Shown here: one piece after another, positions 18,819 through 28,249 of the stretch
Layout of the letters: each line of letters begins with the position of its first letter
How positions within the stretch are numbered: position 1 is the first letter of the stretch
Origin: VYFG01 sp965203365
Lineage (GTDB): Bacteria; Pseudomonadota; Gammaproteobacteria; Arenicellales; Poriferihabitantaceae
Reading direction: 5' to 3'
Assembly: GCA_965203365.1 (NCBI GenBank)
Contig: OZ241878.1
Span: 2,976,001 to 3,040,000, forward strand
DNA: 64,000 nucleotides
The notes under the pieces: generated by a model
The model's database searches: none
Told to the model about the DNA's origin: nothing
The model's input: the letters and a program-made list of their open reading frames with translations, nothing else
Translations under genes and position numbers: made by a program

Positions 18819-20003
18819 ATGTTGTCGACGAGGAACCGATTGTTTTCGACCGAGGATGCCCGCCGATTGGCGAAACGGCGATTGCCGCGGCTGGTGTTCG
18901 ACTTTGTCGACGGCGCAGCTGGACGAGAGGTTGCCACCCGGCGCAACGAAGCCCGGTTTGATGACATCTGCCTGCAACCGCGTGTCTTGGAGAATGTCGC
19001 CTCTCGCAGCCTCACGACAGAGCTGCTGGGACAGACATTCAGCGTCCCTTTCGGCATCGCACCCATGGGAATGTGTAATCTGGTCTGCCCGGGGGCGGAC
19101 CAGATTCTGGCCAAGACGGCCGTGCGCCGCGCCATGCCGGTTTGCGTCTCTTCGGCCGCATCCAGTTCGCTGGAAGATATGTATGAGTGGGCTGGGACCC
19201 ACGCTTGGTTTCAACTGTACTATGGGCCATCTGAAACATCGTCGCTGGCCGCAGTCGATCGGGCAGCGGACGCGGGTTACGACACCTTGGTGCTGACCGT
19301 CGATGTTCCACAGGTATCGCGGCGGATTCGTGATCAGCGCAATGGATTCCAGGTTCCCTTTCGACTGACACCGACCTCCTTTTTCGATTTTGCGGTCCAT
19401 CCACGTTGGTCCTTGTCCCTCATCGCGGCGGGAATTCCCTCTCCGAAAAATTTCGGCCGAAGCGAACATTTCGTACGGGATGCCAGCCGGTCGGGGGCGG
19501 ATTGGAACTTCCTTGATCAGTTGCGAAGCAGGTGGAAGGGAAAGCTCGTCGTCAAGGGAGTCACCAGTACTCTGGATGCGGTTCGGGTTCGGGATGCTGG
19601 CGCGGATGCCATCTATGTCTCCAACCATGGCGGGCGGCAATTGGACAGTGCGCCAGCGGCCATCGACTTCCTGCCCCGGGTCCGGGCGGCTCTGGGCACT
19701 GATATCCCCCTATTGTTTGACAGTGGCGTTCGCAACGGTGAGGACGTGGTCAAGGCTCTGGCACTCGGGGCCGATTTCGTGATGCTCGGACGTCCGCTTC
19801 TGTTTGCACTGGGAGCTGGGGGAAAAACCGGCTTGTCGACGTTACTGGATTGTTTTATACACGATACTCATGTCACCATCGCCCAGTTGGGGATCAACTC
19901 GGCGGCGGAGCTTCGCGCCACCGTGCTGTTCGGACCAGACAACGAGAGAGGCGACGAGATCTCCCACCCGTCCCAACGGCCCAGGGTCGCCGCCAAAACC
20001 TGA
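18819..20003 (+). CDS. FMN-dependent alpha-hydroxy-acid oxidase/dehydrogenase
   Basis: 394-residue TIM-barrel flavoenzyme of the L-lactate dehydrogenase / glycolate oxidase / mandelate dehydrogenase family. It oxidises a 2-hydroxy acid to the 2-oxo acid. Typical blocks are ARRRLPRLVFDFVDGAA-like sequence near residues 15-30, FGIAPMGMCNLVCPGAD, WFQLYYGPSET, VLTVDVPQVSRRIRDQRNGF, LVVKGV, the catalytic His/Arg block IYVSNHGGRQLDSAPAAIDF and the phosphate-binding VMLGRPLLFAL. The start is ATG 18819, preceded by an AGGCGA-like ribosome site. It is first in a compact operon with a TPP enzyme, a transthyretin-like hydrolase and a DmdA-like demethylase, so its substrate is probably an unusual hydroxy acid rather than lactate. 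Confidence 0.88.
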   Translation: MLSTRNRLFSTEDARRLAKRRLPRLVFDFVDGAAGREVATRRNEARFDDICLQPRVLENVASRSLTTELLGQTFSVPFGIAPMGMCNLVCPGADQILAKTAVRRAMPVCVSSAASSSLEDMYEWAGTHAWFQLYYGPSETSSLAAVDRAADAGYDTLVLTVDVPQVSRRIRDQRNGFQVPFRLTPTSFFDFAVHPRWSLSLIAAGIPSPKNFGRSEHFVRDASRSGADWNFLDQLRSRWKGKLVVKGVTSTLDAVRVRDAGADAIYVSNHGGRQLDSAPAAIDFLPRVRAALGTDIPLLFDSGVRNGEDVVKALALGADFVMLGRPLLFALGAGGKTGLSTLLDCFIHDTHVTIAQLGINSAAELRATVLFGPDNERGDEISHPSQRPRVAAKT

Positions 20004-20021
20004 AGCAAGATCCCACGCAAT

Positions 20022-21752
20022 ATGGCGCAAGACAAACGAATCCGCGGCGGCGCCTTGCTGGCCCGTGCACTGAAGGCAAAAGGGGTGGATCATGTGTTCA
20101 CCTTGGCAGGTGGGTTCTGCAATCCGGCCCTTGAGGGGTTCATGGATTGCCAGATGCCGGTGGTCAATTGCCCGCATGAACAGGTCGCGGGGCACCTGGC
20201 CGACGGACATACCCGGATCACTCGAAAGCCCACGGTCTGTTTGATCGGCCCCGAGGGGTTTGCCAATGCCGTGCCCGCCATGCTTGAGGCCGCTGGTGAG
20301 CGATCACCGGTGATTTTTATCACCGGCTCCTCGACACTCAAACGGCAAGGGGCAGGAGGGTTCAAGGAAATCGACGATGTGGCGATCGCCGCGCCGCTGG
20401 TGAAATATTCCGTCCAGATCACCGATGGCGGGCGCATCCGTGAATTCGTTGACCGGGCATGGCAGGCAGCGACCACGGGCTACCCGGGTCCGGTGCATAT
20501 CAGTCTGCCGGTCGACATCATGTTTTCATCCTTTGACATGGATGCAGGCTGTGATGAACGGCCGTGGATCCGCAGTGGGCGCCCTTTAACCCGGGCCTGG
20601 CCTGACCCGTCCGAACTCGTTCGCCTTTTGGACCGCATCCGTGAAGCGGAACGCCCGGTTGTGATCGGCGGGCATGGGGTCTGGTGGTCGGGTGCCGAAG
20701 ACCAACTGGCGGCCATGGGCCGCACCTTGCGGATGCCCATCTTCAATGTGCCCTACCACACCAAACTGCTGGATGAGGCCTGTGAAGCTTACATGGGGCT
20801 GGCGGATTTTCATCAGTACCACCCATCGAAACTTGCCATGCATGAAACCGATGTGGTCGTGATGATCGGTGGGCGGCTCGATAACCAGATGAACTTCGGC
20901 AATCCGCCATTTTTCCTCAAGGAAACCACGCTGATCTGCGTGAACGGCTCGTCGGAGGAACTGGACAACAATTATGCCGCCGACGAGGTCCTGCTGTCGG
21001 ATCCGGGGGCATTTCTGGAGGCGCTTTCCGAGATTGGCCGGACTTGGGAGCCTTGGTTCGATCTGCAGAAGGCGCGCCGGGGCACATGGGTGGCTGAGTG
21101 GGAAGAGCATATCGCCGCAGAGACCGCTCGGGATGAGGCGACAGATGGGAAAATGCATCCCCTGCAGTTGGGTCTGGATGTGCAGGCCGAGATGGGCCAT
21201 GACGACTGGCTGGTCTTCGACGGGGGCAATACGCATTTCTGGAGTGAGATTGCCGTGAACATGGCCGGTTGGCGCGGGCAGAAGCTAGGGGGGATCCTGC
21301 ATCCGGGTAACTATTCGCTGCTGGGAGCGGGAGTGAGTTTCGGGATTGCCGCCAAAGCCACCCATCCGGACAGCCATGTTGTGGTGATCTCCGGTGATGG
21401 GGCTTTTTTGTCGAGTGGGCTGTCCATTGAGACGGCGTTTCAGGAAGAGTGGCCGATCACTGTGGTCATCGACAACAATGGGGGCCTCGACTGCATCAGC
21501 CAGCAGCAAGAGCGCCTCTTTGTCAACGGCCAGCACTTTGCCACCGATTTTCGTGATATTCCGTTTCACACGATGTTCGAGGGGCTCGGGGGACATGGCG
21601 AACTGGTGGCGACCCGTGCGGAGCTTCGCCCTGCGCTGCAACGGGCGATGGCCTCGGGCAAAACCGCTTGTGTGAACGTCCAGTGTCGCGGCGTGATTTC
21701 TCCCATTGTCGCGGCCACATCAGATAAACGTGATAAAGCGTCGATTGAATAA
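20022..21752 (+). CDS. TPP-dependent enzyme, acetolactate-synthase-like
   Basis: 576 residues with the three-domain fold of acetolactate synthase, benzoylformate decarboxylase and related enzymes. The N-terminal cofactor-activating glutamate lies in NCPHEQVAGHLADGHTR. The TPP/Mg motif GDGAFLSSGLSIETAF continues through VVIDNNGG near residues 465-490. These enzymes decarboxylate or carboligate 2-oxo acids. It follows an enzyme that would make a 2-oxo acid (18-base gap), and its stop overlaps the ATG of the next gene by one base. True acetolactate synthase is unlikely in this context because there is no small subunit. A decarboxylase of the product made upstream is the simplest inference. Confidence 0.85.
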   Translation: MAQDKRIRGGALLARALKAKGVDHVFTLAGGFCNPALEGFMDCQMPVVNCPHEQVAGHLADGHTRITRKPTVCLIGPEGFANAVPAMLEAAGERSPVIFITGSSTLKRQGAGGFKEIDDVAIAAPLVKYSVQITDGGRIREFVDRAWQAATTGYPGPVHISLPVDIMFSSFDMDAGCDERPWIRSGRPLTRAWPDPSELVRLLDRIREAERPVVIGGHGVWWSGAEDQLAAMGRTLRMPIFNVPYHTKLLDEACEAYMGLADFHQYHPSKLAMHETDVVVMIGGRLDNQMNFGNPPFFLKETTLICVNGSSEELDNNYAADEVLLSDPGAFLEALSEIGRTWEPWFDLQKARRGTWVAEWEEHIAAETARDEATDGKMHPLQLGLDVQAEMGHDDWLVFDGGNTHFWSEIAVNMAGWRGQKLGGILHPGNYSLLGAGVSFGIAAKATHPDSHVVVISGDGAFLSSGLSIETAFQEEWPITVVIDNNGGLDCISQQQERLFVNGQHFATDFRDIPFHTMFEGLGGHGELVATRAELRPALQRAMASGKTACVNVQCRGVISPIVAATSDKRDKASIE

Positions 21753-22102
21753 TGGCGACGGTGTCTTCCCACGCCCTGAATGGCGTCGACGGTAGCCATG
21801 CAGACGGCATCGCGGTACGGCTTGTCGATCTGACCACGCAGCAGATCGTATTCGACACGCGGATGGATGAGGGCGGCCGCTTGGCACAAGAGGTCACCGT
21901 GCCCGATCCGGCAGCACACTATGAACTGGTCTTTCAGACCGGTGCCTATTGGCAGGGGCGTGTCTCATGTACCCATGGCACCCGTATCATGGACGAAGTG
22001 GTCATCCGTTTCACCATGCCAGATCCCAATGGGCGATACCACATGCCCTTGATCCTCTCGCCGCATGGTTACTCCCTCTGGAGTTCCACCGAGCATGGTT
22101 GA
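21752..22102 (+). CDS. Transthyretin-like protein, 5-hydroxyisourate hydrolase family
   Basis: 116 residues of the HIU-hydrolase/transthyretin fold. The N-terminal signature SHALNGVDGSHADGI carries the catalytic His, MDEGGRLAQEV the conserved Arg, and RYHMPLILSPHGYS the second His. True hydroxyisourate hydrolases end in the tetrapeptide YRGS; here the end is YSLWSSTEHG, so the C-terminal motif is lost. No purine catabolism gene is near. It is therefore probably a hydrolase of a different cyclic amide or similar bond. It overlaps both neighbours (TAATG upstream; 8 bases into the next gene). Confidence 0.75.
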   Translation: MATVSSHALNGVDGSHADGIAVRLVDLTTQQIVFDTRMDEGGRLAQEVTVPDPAAHYELVFQTGAYWQGRVSCTHGTRIMDEVVIRFTMPDPNGRYHMPLILSPHGYSLWSSTEHG

Positions 22103-23210
22103 TGGGTTGAACCTTTCCCGTCGTTTGCGTCGAACCCCCTACACGGTTTCCGCCGAGACGGCTGGTGTGACCGGCTTTTCCGTGGTTAACCATATGCTGT
22201 TGCCCAAGGCGTATGGCCGATCGATCGAAGAGGATTACTGGCACCTTCGTGAGCAGGTGCAGATCTGGGATGTCGGCTGCCAGCGTCAGGTGCAGGTCAG
22301 GGGTCGCGATGCTGCGAAACTGGTCCAGCGGATGACCCCGCGTGATATTTCGCGTGCCAAGACCGGTGATTGCCTCTATGTCCCGATCACGGATGATGCG
22401 GGCGGCCTGATCAATGACCCGATTTTGCTGAAACTGGCAGATGATTGGTTTTGGCTGTCGATCGCGGACTCCGATCTGCTTCTTTTTGCCAAGGGACTGG
22501 CGCTGGGGGGTGGGTACGATGTGGTAGTTGACGAGCCAGACGTATCGCCGTTGGCAGTGCAGGGACCCAAAGCCGAGGCCTTGCTGTGCGACCTGTTTGG
22601 TGAACATGTCCGTGGGATCGCATTTTTCAAGTTCGGTTGGATTGATTTTGCCGGCACGTGTCAATTGATCGCACGATCTGGCTATTCTCGGCAGGGTGGG
22701 TTCGAGATCTATCTGAATGGTGGGCACTTGGGCACCGCTCTCTGGGACGCCATCTGGAAGGCCGGACAGCCCTATAACATCGCACCCGGCGGCCCCAATC
22801 TCATTGAGCGTATTGAGGGTGGGCTCTTGTCGTATGGAAACGACATGACTCGTGAAAACAATCCTTTCGAAATCGGATTGGGAAAATTCTGCCGTCTGGA
22901 TGGAACGGTCGACTATCTCGGTCTCAATGCCTTGCGAAAGCTGTTCGAGGTGGGCATAAAGCGCCAGATTCGCGGCGTCCTTTTCGATGGCGGTCCCTGT
23001 CCCATCTGTGCCGAACCCTGGCCGGTCAATGTGGGCGATCTGCAGGTGGGTCAGGTCACGAGCGCCACTTGGTCACCCCGCTTGAAACGCAATGTCGGGC
23101 TGTCACTGATCGATCGGGCATTTTGGGGCGTGGGACAGCCAGTGAGAGTGCACGCCACCGATGGCGTCGCTCGAGTGGGTGAGATTTCAGCTCTTCCCTT
23201 TGCCTCATAG
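22095..23210 (+). CDS. DmdA-like tetrahydrofolate-dependent demethylase (GcvT fold)
   Basis: 371-residue protein of the GcvT aminomethyltransferase fold. It resembles the dimethylsulfoniopropionate demethylase DmdA more than the glycine-cleavage T protein. Shared blocks recalled from DmdA are IEEDYWHLREQVQIWDV, QRMTPRDISRAKTGDCLYVP, GGLINDPILLKLADDWFWLS, IADSDLLLFAKGLALG, IARSGYSRQGGFEIYL, and PNLIERIEGGLLSYGNDMTR followed by ENNPFEIGLGKFC. Such enzymes move a methyl group from S, N or O to tetrahydrofolate. DmdA paralogs that do not act on DMSP are common, so the substrate is not fixed. The start is ATG 22095, overlapping the previous stop. It is last in the operon. Confidence 0.8.
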   Translation: MVDGLNLSRRLRRTPYTVSAETAGVTGFSVVNHMLLPKAYGRSIEEDYWHLREQVQIWDVGCQRQVQVRGRDAAKLVQRMTPRDISRAKTGDCLYVPITDDAGGLINDPILLKLADDWFWLSIADSDLLLFAKGLALGGGYDVVVDEPDVSPLAVQGPKAEALLCDLFGEHVRGIAFFKFGWIDFAGTCQLIARSGYSRQGGFEIYLNGGHLGTALWDAIWKAGQPYNIAPGGPNLIERIEGGLLSYGNDMTRENNPFEIGLGKFCRLDGTVDYLGLNALRKLFEVGIKRQIRGVLFDGGPCPICAEPWPVNVGDLQVGQVTSATWSPRLKRNVGLSLIDRAFWGVGQPVRVHATDGVARVGEISALPFAS

Positions 23211-23561
23211 ACCTCATCGCAACTGCACAGCGACAATCAGGCCATAGGTTTGCGCATTCAGGCTTGGCTCCGAGCACATCGGGGTACTTCCAATGGCCTG
23301 CGAATGCCTGATCGTTGTTCAGCATGTCGGTGTGGGGTTCCGGTGTTGAATTGGCCCATGCCCCGGTGAATCCGGCCCCAATCCAAGAGGTTCGCCGGAC
23401 CGATCAGATCAGCCGGTCGGGCTATTTCCAGCCCGCCATCATGTCACCCGGCCACCAGGACCGGTTCGCGGTCTGGTCTCAATGCCATCCGACCTTCAGC
23501 TAGTCTTCCACCTGCTCTCGCCGCCAGTGAGCTATCAACTCATCACACTTAATATCGGGGG
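23211..23561. other. Noncoding/decayed stretch
   Basis: About 350 bases after the DmdA-like gene with no frame that resembles a protein. The right end abuts the first copy of a 130-base repeat shared with 30487-30617. Confidence 0.4.
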
Positions 23562-23690
23562 TTGTCTTCACGGAAATTCTCCTCGTTTCGTCAGTCGTTG
23601 GATTCACTCTCGTTCCCGGCTGGCATCGCCTCGTCGCCGATCACGCATCCCTTCAGCCGCTGCAGTCCCTCACTTTCGCGGCCACCCGTT
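23562..23690 (-). repeat. About 130-base repeat, copy 1 (inverted relative to copy 2)
   Basis: The same sequence occurs in opposite orientation at 30487-30617. Both copies, read in the minus direction here, hold an AGGAG-like box followed by GTGAAGACAACC, which looks like a translation start that soon runs into a stop in both copies. It is probably the 5' end of a mobile element whose body is lost. Confidence 0.6.
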
Positions 23691-23805
23691 CCCCTCTGGC
23701 CAGCCGCCGGTCCGCGCCAGCCCCCCGATCAAACCCCTTCCCCGGAGTATCATCCAGCATCGTGGTATCCTACACCCCCAGCAGAACGCCGCCCGACAGC
23801 GGCCC

Positions 23806-24702
23806 CCCGTCACCTGATCGCTTGAGATCAGCGGATGGCAGCGGGCCAGAGGATGGCAGACCCTCTCAGTTGACGAATCACTGGAGAAGGGTCATGCCAA
23901 CTGGCGACCACCACCTGACCCACCCGGAAAGATCGCCCATTTCCGCGCTCCAGTCCACGGGTCGATCCCAGCGACCGATGGCTGAGCCACTTGGACGGGA
24001 CGTCAGCCCGATTTCCCGGGAGCTGAGGCGCCATCGCGGGCAGCGCGGGGATCGACCTCAGCCAGCCCAGGGCAAGGCGACGAGTCGGCGCCGGGCCGCC
24101 TCGGCCGTGCCCTGGAAGATGACCCCGGAGCGCTGGGCGGTGGCGGAGGAGTGGTTGCGGGCAGGCTGGAGCCCGGAACCCATTGCGGGCCGGTTTCAGC
24201 AACCCGGAGAAGGGATGGCCGGTCGAGAGTGGATTGATCAGTCCATCCGGGCGGAGACCGCTACCAGTGCCTGCGGCGGCGCGGAAAGCAGCCGAACTGG
24301 CGTGGTGGCCGACATGCAGGACGCGGTCACCTTCCCGGTCGGGTGGACATCGCCGAACGCCCGTTGATCGGGGAGGCCAAGGGCCGGATCGGGGACTGGG
24401 AACTCGACCTGATCATTGGGGTGAAGCACCGGGGGGCCTGGATTTCGTGGGGGGATCGGGCCTCGAAGTATCAGGTGCTGATCGGGGTGGAAGGGAAGAC
24501 CGCGGCGGCCGTGACCGAGGCCATTGTCCGGCGGATGGCCCCGATTCGGGACCGGGTGTACACGGGCACGGCGGACCACGGCCAGGAGTTTGCCGGGCAC
24601 CGAGAGATTGCGGCAGCTCTCGGGGCTGACTTGGACTTTGCCACTCCGAACCACTCCTGGGAGCGGGGCCTGAACGAGCACACCCACGGCCTGGTACGCC
24701 AG
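23806..24702 (+). mobile_element. IS30-family remnant C (transposase frameshifted and 3'-truncated)
   Basis: The transposase start at 23894 reads MPTGDHHLTHPERSPISALQ, followed by the conserved RAASAVPWKMTPERWAV block. The frame breaks near 24260-24350 (switching from GREWIDQSIRAE to GRVDIAERPLIGEAKGR-like sequence) and then shows DWELDLIIGVKHRG, GTADHGQEF and WERGLNEHTHGLVRQ. It ends abruptly near 24702, before the C-terminus and the 3' noncoding region. The outer left terminal repeat is also missing. It is dead at both ends. Confidence 0.85.
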
Positions 24703-25038
24703 TCCTTTCCATCTGCCGCTAACGCATCAGCTACCTGAATGGGAGCAGGACTACGCGGACGCGAAAGATCGGCGAAATGAAGAAACGTCAAGTCGGCATC
24801 CAGCGAGACATCTCCCTGACGCCAGATCTTTAGCCGGAACTTCATGTGGGGAATTTTCACATAACTCCTTGATATAACACAGGGAAACCTGGTTTTGAAA
24901 CTCTTCGAACTGGATATTTGTTCCCATGAAAAGATTTCGAAAAATCAGAGGAATGCATCCGATAGAAATGAAATAACTAATTGTTTTATTTTTATGATAC
25001 GAATTGACACTTGAGACCGACTGGATGACCAGCCATCC
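24703..25038. other. AT-rich flank upstream of IS1634-type transposase
   Basis: No gene is recognised. Base composition drops sharply compared with the coding DNA on both sides (for example 24860-25010). It could include the left end of the IS1634-type element, but I could not identify a matching terminal inverted repeat in 26836-27164. Confidence 0.4.
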
Positions 25039-26835
25039 ATGATGTGCCCATCATGGGATGATGCCCTGGCCTTCCCTATCGAATCGGTTCCCAATCGGTC
25101 GGGCAAGCCCGCCATCCTCCTGCGTGAAGCCTGGCGCGAGGGCCGCCGCATTCGCCAGCGGACCGTCGCCCACCTCTCGCGGTTTCCGCCCGAAGTCATC
25201 GAGGGGTTTCGGGCGGTGCTCAAAGGCGCTGTCGCCGTCCGGGACATCGACCCACTGATCCAGGTGGAGCGCTCTTGGGGACCTGGGCAGGTCGCGGCGG
25301 TCTTGGGCATGGCCCGAGCACTGGGCCTGGAGCGCTGCCTGCACCGCGACGACCGTCGTGAGCGTCAGCTGGCCCTGGCCGCCATCGTCGCCCGGGTGCT
25401 GTCGCCCGATTCCCAGCTGGCCACCGCCCGACAGCGGTCACCCCAGACGGCGACGAGCCGCCTCGGGGCGATGCTCGGTCTGGGGGCGGTGAGTGGGAAC
25501 GAAGTCCTGGGCATGCTCGACTGGCTGCTGGCGCGTCAGCCTGGGATTGAGCGCCATCTCGCCCGCCAGCATCTCCAGGGGGGAACGCTCATGCTCTACG
25601 ATGTGAGCAGTTCCTACCTGGAAGGTACCCACGGCCCGCGGGCGGAATTCGGAGACCATCGTGACGGAAAGGCGGGCAAACGGCAGATCGTCTATGGATT
25701 GCTGTGTGCCGCCGACGGGTGTCCCGTGGCCATCGAAGTCTTTCCGGGAAACCCGGCCGACCCCAAAACGGTGGTCCATCAAATCAACAAGATCCGTCGG
25801 CGTTTTGGCATCCATCGCCTGGCTTGGGTGGGAGATCGCCGGATGCTGACCACCGCTCGGATCCGCGAGGACCTGGAGCCAGCGGGCCTGGACTGGATCT
25901 CGGCGCTGAAGACCCCGGATATCCGCCCACTACTCCAGCACGGTGCCCCGGGTGAGCCGGCTCCGCTCGTGCCGGAAACCCTGATCCCCGATGCCATCGC
26001 CGAGGTCACGGGGCCGGACTTCCCCGGAGAACGCCTGATCGTCTGCCTGAATCCGAGACTGCAGACCGAACGGCGGCGCCAACGCCAGGCTCGGTTGAGG
26101 GCGACGGCCAAGGCGCTGGAGCGGATCGCCGCCTCAGTGCGGTCTGGCCGGCTGAAGGGGGTGGGGGCCATTGAACGCCGGGTGGGTCAGGAGATCCCCC
26201 GTCACCAGGTCGCCAAGCATTTCGAGATCCAGGTGACCGACCGCCGCTTGGTCTGGCGCCAGCGCCCCGAACGGATCATCGCCGAAGCACGACTCGACGG
26301 CATCGATGTCATCCGGACCTCTCTGGAGGCCGAGACGCTGGGAGCCGCCGAGGCGGTGGAGGCCTACAAGCGCCTCGCTGGGGTGGAACGGGCGTTCCGG
26401 AGTATGAAGAGCGACCTGAGAATCCGCCCGATCCATGTGTACTCCGCCGATCAGGTCCGTGCCCATATCTTCCTTTGTATGCTGGCCTACTATGTGGAAT
26501 GGCACCTGCGTCAACGTCTGGCTCCGATGGGGTTCGAGGACGATGACCGGGCCGCGGCGCAGGCCGCCCGGGATACGCCGGTCGCCCCGGCCCAGCCGTC
26601 CCCGGCCGCCCAATCCAAGGCCGCGACCCGGGTCACGGCCGAGGGCCTGCCCGTCCACAGCTTCCGTACCCGGCTCGACGACTTGGCCAGCCTAGCCTTG
26701 AATCAGGTCCGTCTGCGGGGCCCGGCCAATCGTCGGCTGACGCTGGTCACCCAGCCCACGGCAGTCCAGAAACGGGCCTTCGAACTGCTCGGTGTCAAGC
26801 CGGATCGAGGTGTTCCCATCAATATGACAGATTGA
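25039..26835 (+). CDS. IS1634/IS4-superfamily transposase, apparently intact
   Basis: 598-residue DDE transposase. The N-terminus ESVPNRSGKPAILLREAWRE, then GRRIRQRTVAHLS, is typical of the IS1634 family. The first catalytic Asp is in LMLYDVSSSYLEG, the second in LAWVGDRRMLTTARI, and the Glu in GVERAFRSMKSDLRIRPIHV followed by HIFLCMLAYYVEW. The frame is uninterrupted, so the element could be active. The true start may differ from the ATG used. A proline/alanine-rich linker near residue 515-545 precedes the end. The family usually has inverted terminal repeats, but I could not see them. Confidence 0.9.
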   Translation: MMCPSWDDALAFPIESVPNRSGKPAILLREAWREGRRIRQRTVAHLSRFPPEVIEGFRAVLKGAVAVRDIDPLIQVERSWGPGQVAAVLGMARALGLERCLHRDDRRERQLALAAIVARVLSPDSQLATARQRSPQTATSRLGAMLGLGAVSGNEVLGMLDWLLARQPGIERHLARQHLQGGTLMLYDVSSSYLEGTHGPRAEFGDHRDGKAGKRQIVYGLLCAADGCPVAIEVFPGNPADPKTVVHQINKIRRRFGIHRLAWVGDRRMLTTARIREDLEPAGLDWISALKTPDIRPLLQHGAPGEPAPLVPETLIPDAIAEVTGPDFPGERLIVCLNPRLQTERRRQRQARLRATAKALERIAASVRSGRLKGVGAIERRVGQEIPRHQVAKHFEIQVTDRRLVWRQRPERIIAEARLDGIDVIRTSLEAETLGAAEAVEAYKRLAGVERAFRSMKSDLRIRPIHVYSADQVRAHIFLCMLAYYVEWHLRQRLAPMGFEDDDRAAAQAARDTPVAPAQPSPAAQSKAATRVTAEGLPVHSFRTRLDDLASLALNQVRLRGPANRRLTLVTQPTAVQKRAFELLGVKPDRGVPINMTD

Positions 26836-27164
26836 ACGACAGCCAAAAAACCAAGAAACCAATGAAAATCAGCCAGATGAGATCAGGATACTGCTTTTTT
26901 TGCCCGTGAAGTTCCGTTTAGAAAGAGAGTGATAATAGTGGGCAACCAAGACTCGCCACACCGTCCTGTCCACCCCTGCCAGATTGTCGACGGCAGATGA
27001 TAGAGCGGTAATTACGGACCAATAATTAGTGATCCCGATCAACGTTTAGGCAAGTTTCTTATTCCGGCATGCGGGTCGGGCGAAACTCATGGGCATGAGC
27101 GAAGCCTTGACGAACGAGGACACCTGGAACAGGCTTTGGGCACTCCATCCGGCATTATTTGAAG
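26836..27164. other. Flank between IS1634-type gene and IS30 element
   Basis: AT-richer noncoding stretch. A short frame near 27085-27165 (LMGMSEALTNEDTWNRLWAL, then HPALFE) looks protein-like but has no start or family match. It may be the end of a gene interrupted by the IS30 insertion at 27165. Confidence 0.3.
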
Positions 27165-27283
27165 CCCCCGTGCCACTCTGAAGTGCAACACTTGGACCCG
27201 TCGCCTGATTGATTGAGTTAGGCGGATTGCAGCGGGCCAGATGATGGCAGACCATCTCAGTTGACCACCAACGGAGAATGCTC

Positions 27284-28249
27284 ATGCCTTCCGGCTACCA
27301 TCACCTGACCCATAGCGAAAGATGCCAGATTCATGCCCTGTTGCATAGGGGTTTGTCGAAACGCGAGATCGCCCGCCAGCTCGAACGGGATCCCACCACG
27401 ATTGCGCGGGAGATGTCCCGCAACCGCGGACAGCGCGGGTATCGTCACCAGCAAGCCCAGGGCAAGGCGACGAGCCGGCGCCGGGAAGCCTCGGCTGTGC
27501 CCTGGAAGATGACCCCCGAGCGCTGGGCGGTGGTCGAGGACCGGCTGCAGGCCGGATGGAGCCCGGAGCAGATCGCGGGCCGGTCTCGACAGCAAGGGGA
27601 GGTGATGGCCGGGCGGGAATGGATCTATCAGTATATCCGGGCGGACCGACAGGCGGGGGGAGACCTTTACCGGTGCCTGCGTCGCCGCGGGAAGAAGCCC
27701 AACTGGCGCGGTGGCCGACACGCGGGACGTGGTCATATTCCCGGTCGGGTGGACATCGCCGAACGCCCGTTGATCGTAGAGACCAAGGGCCGGATCGGGG
27801 ACTGGGAGCTCGACCTGATCATTGGGGTGAAGCACCGGGGAGCCTTGATTTCCTTGGTAGATCGGGCCTCGAAATTCATGGTGCTGATCTGGGTGGAAGG
27901 GAAGACGGCGGCGGCCGTGACCGAGGCCATTGTCCAGCGGATGGCCTCGATTCGGGACCGGGTGCACACCTGCACGGCCGACAACGGCAAGGAGTTCGCG
28001 GGGCACCGGGAGATCGCCAAGGCCCTGGGAGCCGACTTGGATTTTGCCACTCCCTATCACTCCTGGGAGCGGGGTCTGAACGAACATACCAACGGCCTGG
28101 TCCGCCAGTACTTTCCGAAGGGGACCGACTTTCGTCAGGTGACGGCCTCTCAGGTCCAGGCGGTGGAAGAGCGGATCAACCGCCGACCCCGGAAGGTGCT
28201 GGGGTATCGGACCCCGGAAGAGGTCTTCACCGCTGCCGCCCCGCCCTGA
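27284..28249 (+). CDS. IS30-family transposase
   Basis: 321 residues with the IS30 layout. The N-terminal helix-turn-helix is LTHSERCQIHALLHRGLSKR, then EIARQLERDPTTIAREMSRN. The catalytic core has Asp in DWELDLIIGVKHRG, Asp in CTADNGKEFAGHREI and Glu in WERGLNEHTNGLVRQYFPKG. The C-terminal RPRKVLGYRTPEEVF is family typical. The start is ATG 27284, with GGAG seven bases upstream; an in-frame ATG at 27278 also exists. The frame has no breaks, so this copy may be the source of the others. Confidence 0.95.
   Translation: MPSGYHHLTHSERCQIHALLHRGLSKREIARQLERDPTTIAREMSRNRGQRGYRHQQAQGKATSRRREASAVPWKMTPERWAVVEDRLQAGWSPEQIAGRSRQQGEVMAGREWIYQYIRADRQAGGDLYRCLRRRGKKPNWRGGRHAGRGHIPGRVDIAERPLIVETKGRIGDWELDLIIGVKHRGALISLVDRASKFMVLIWVEGKTAAAVTEAIVQRMASIRDRVHTCTADNGKEFAGHREIAKALGADLDFATPYHSWERGLNEHTNGLVRQYFPKGTDFRQVTASQVQAVEERINRRPRKVLGYRTPEEVFTAAAPP

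Noticed and set aside
20022..21752. Acetolactate synthase large subunit (ilvB) for branched-chain amino acids
   Set aside because: No small-subunit gene and the operon context is catabolic; only the fold is supported.
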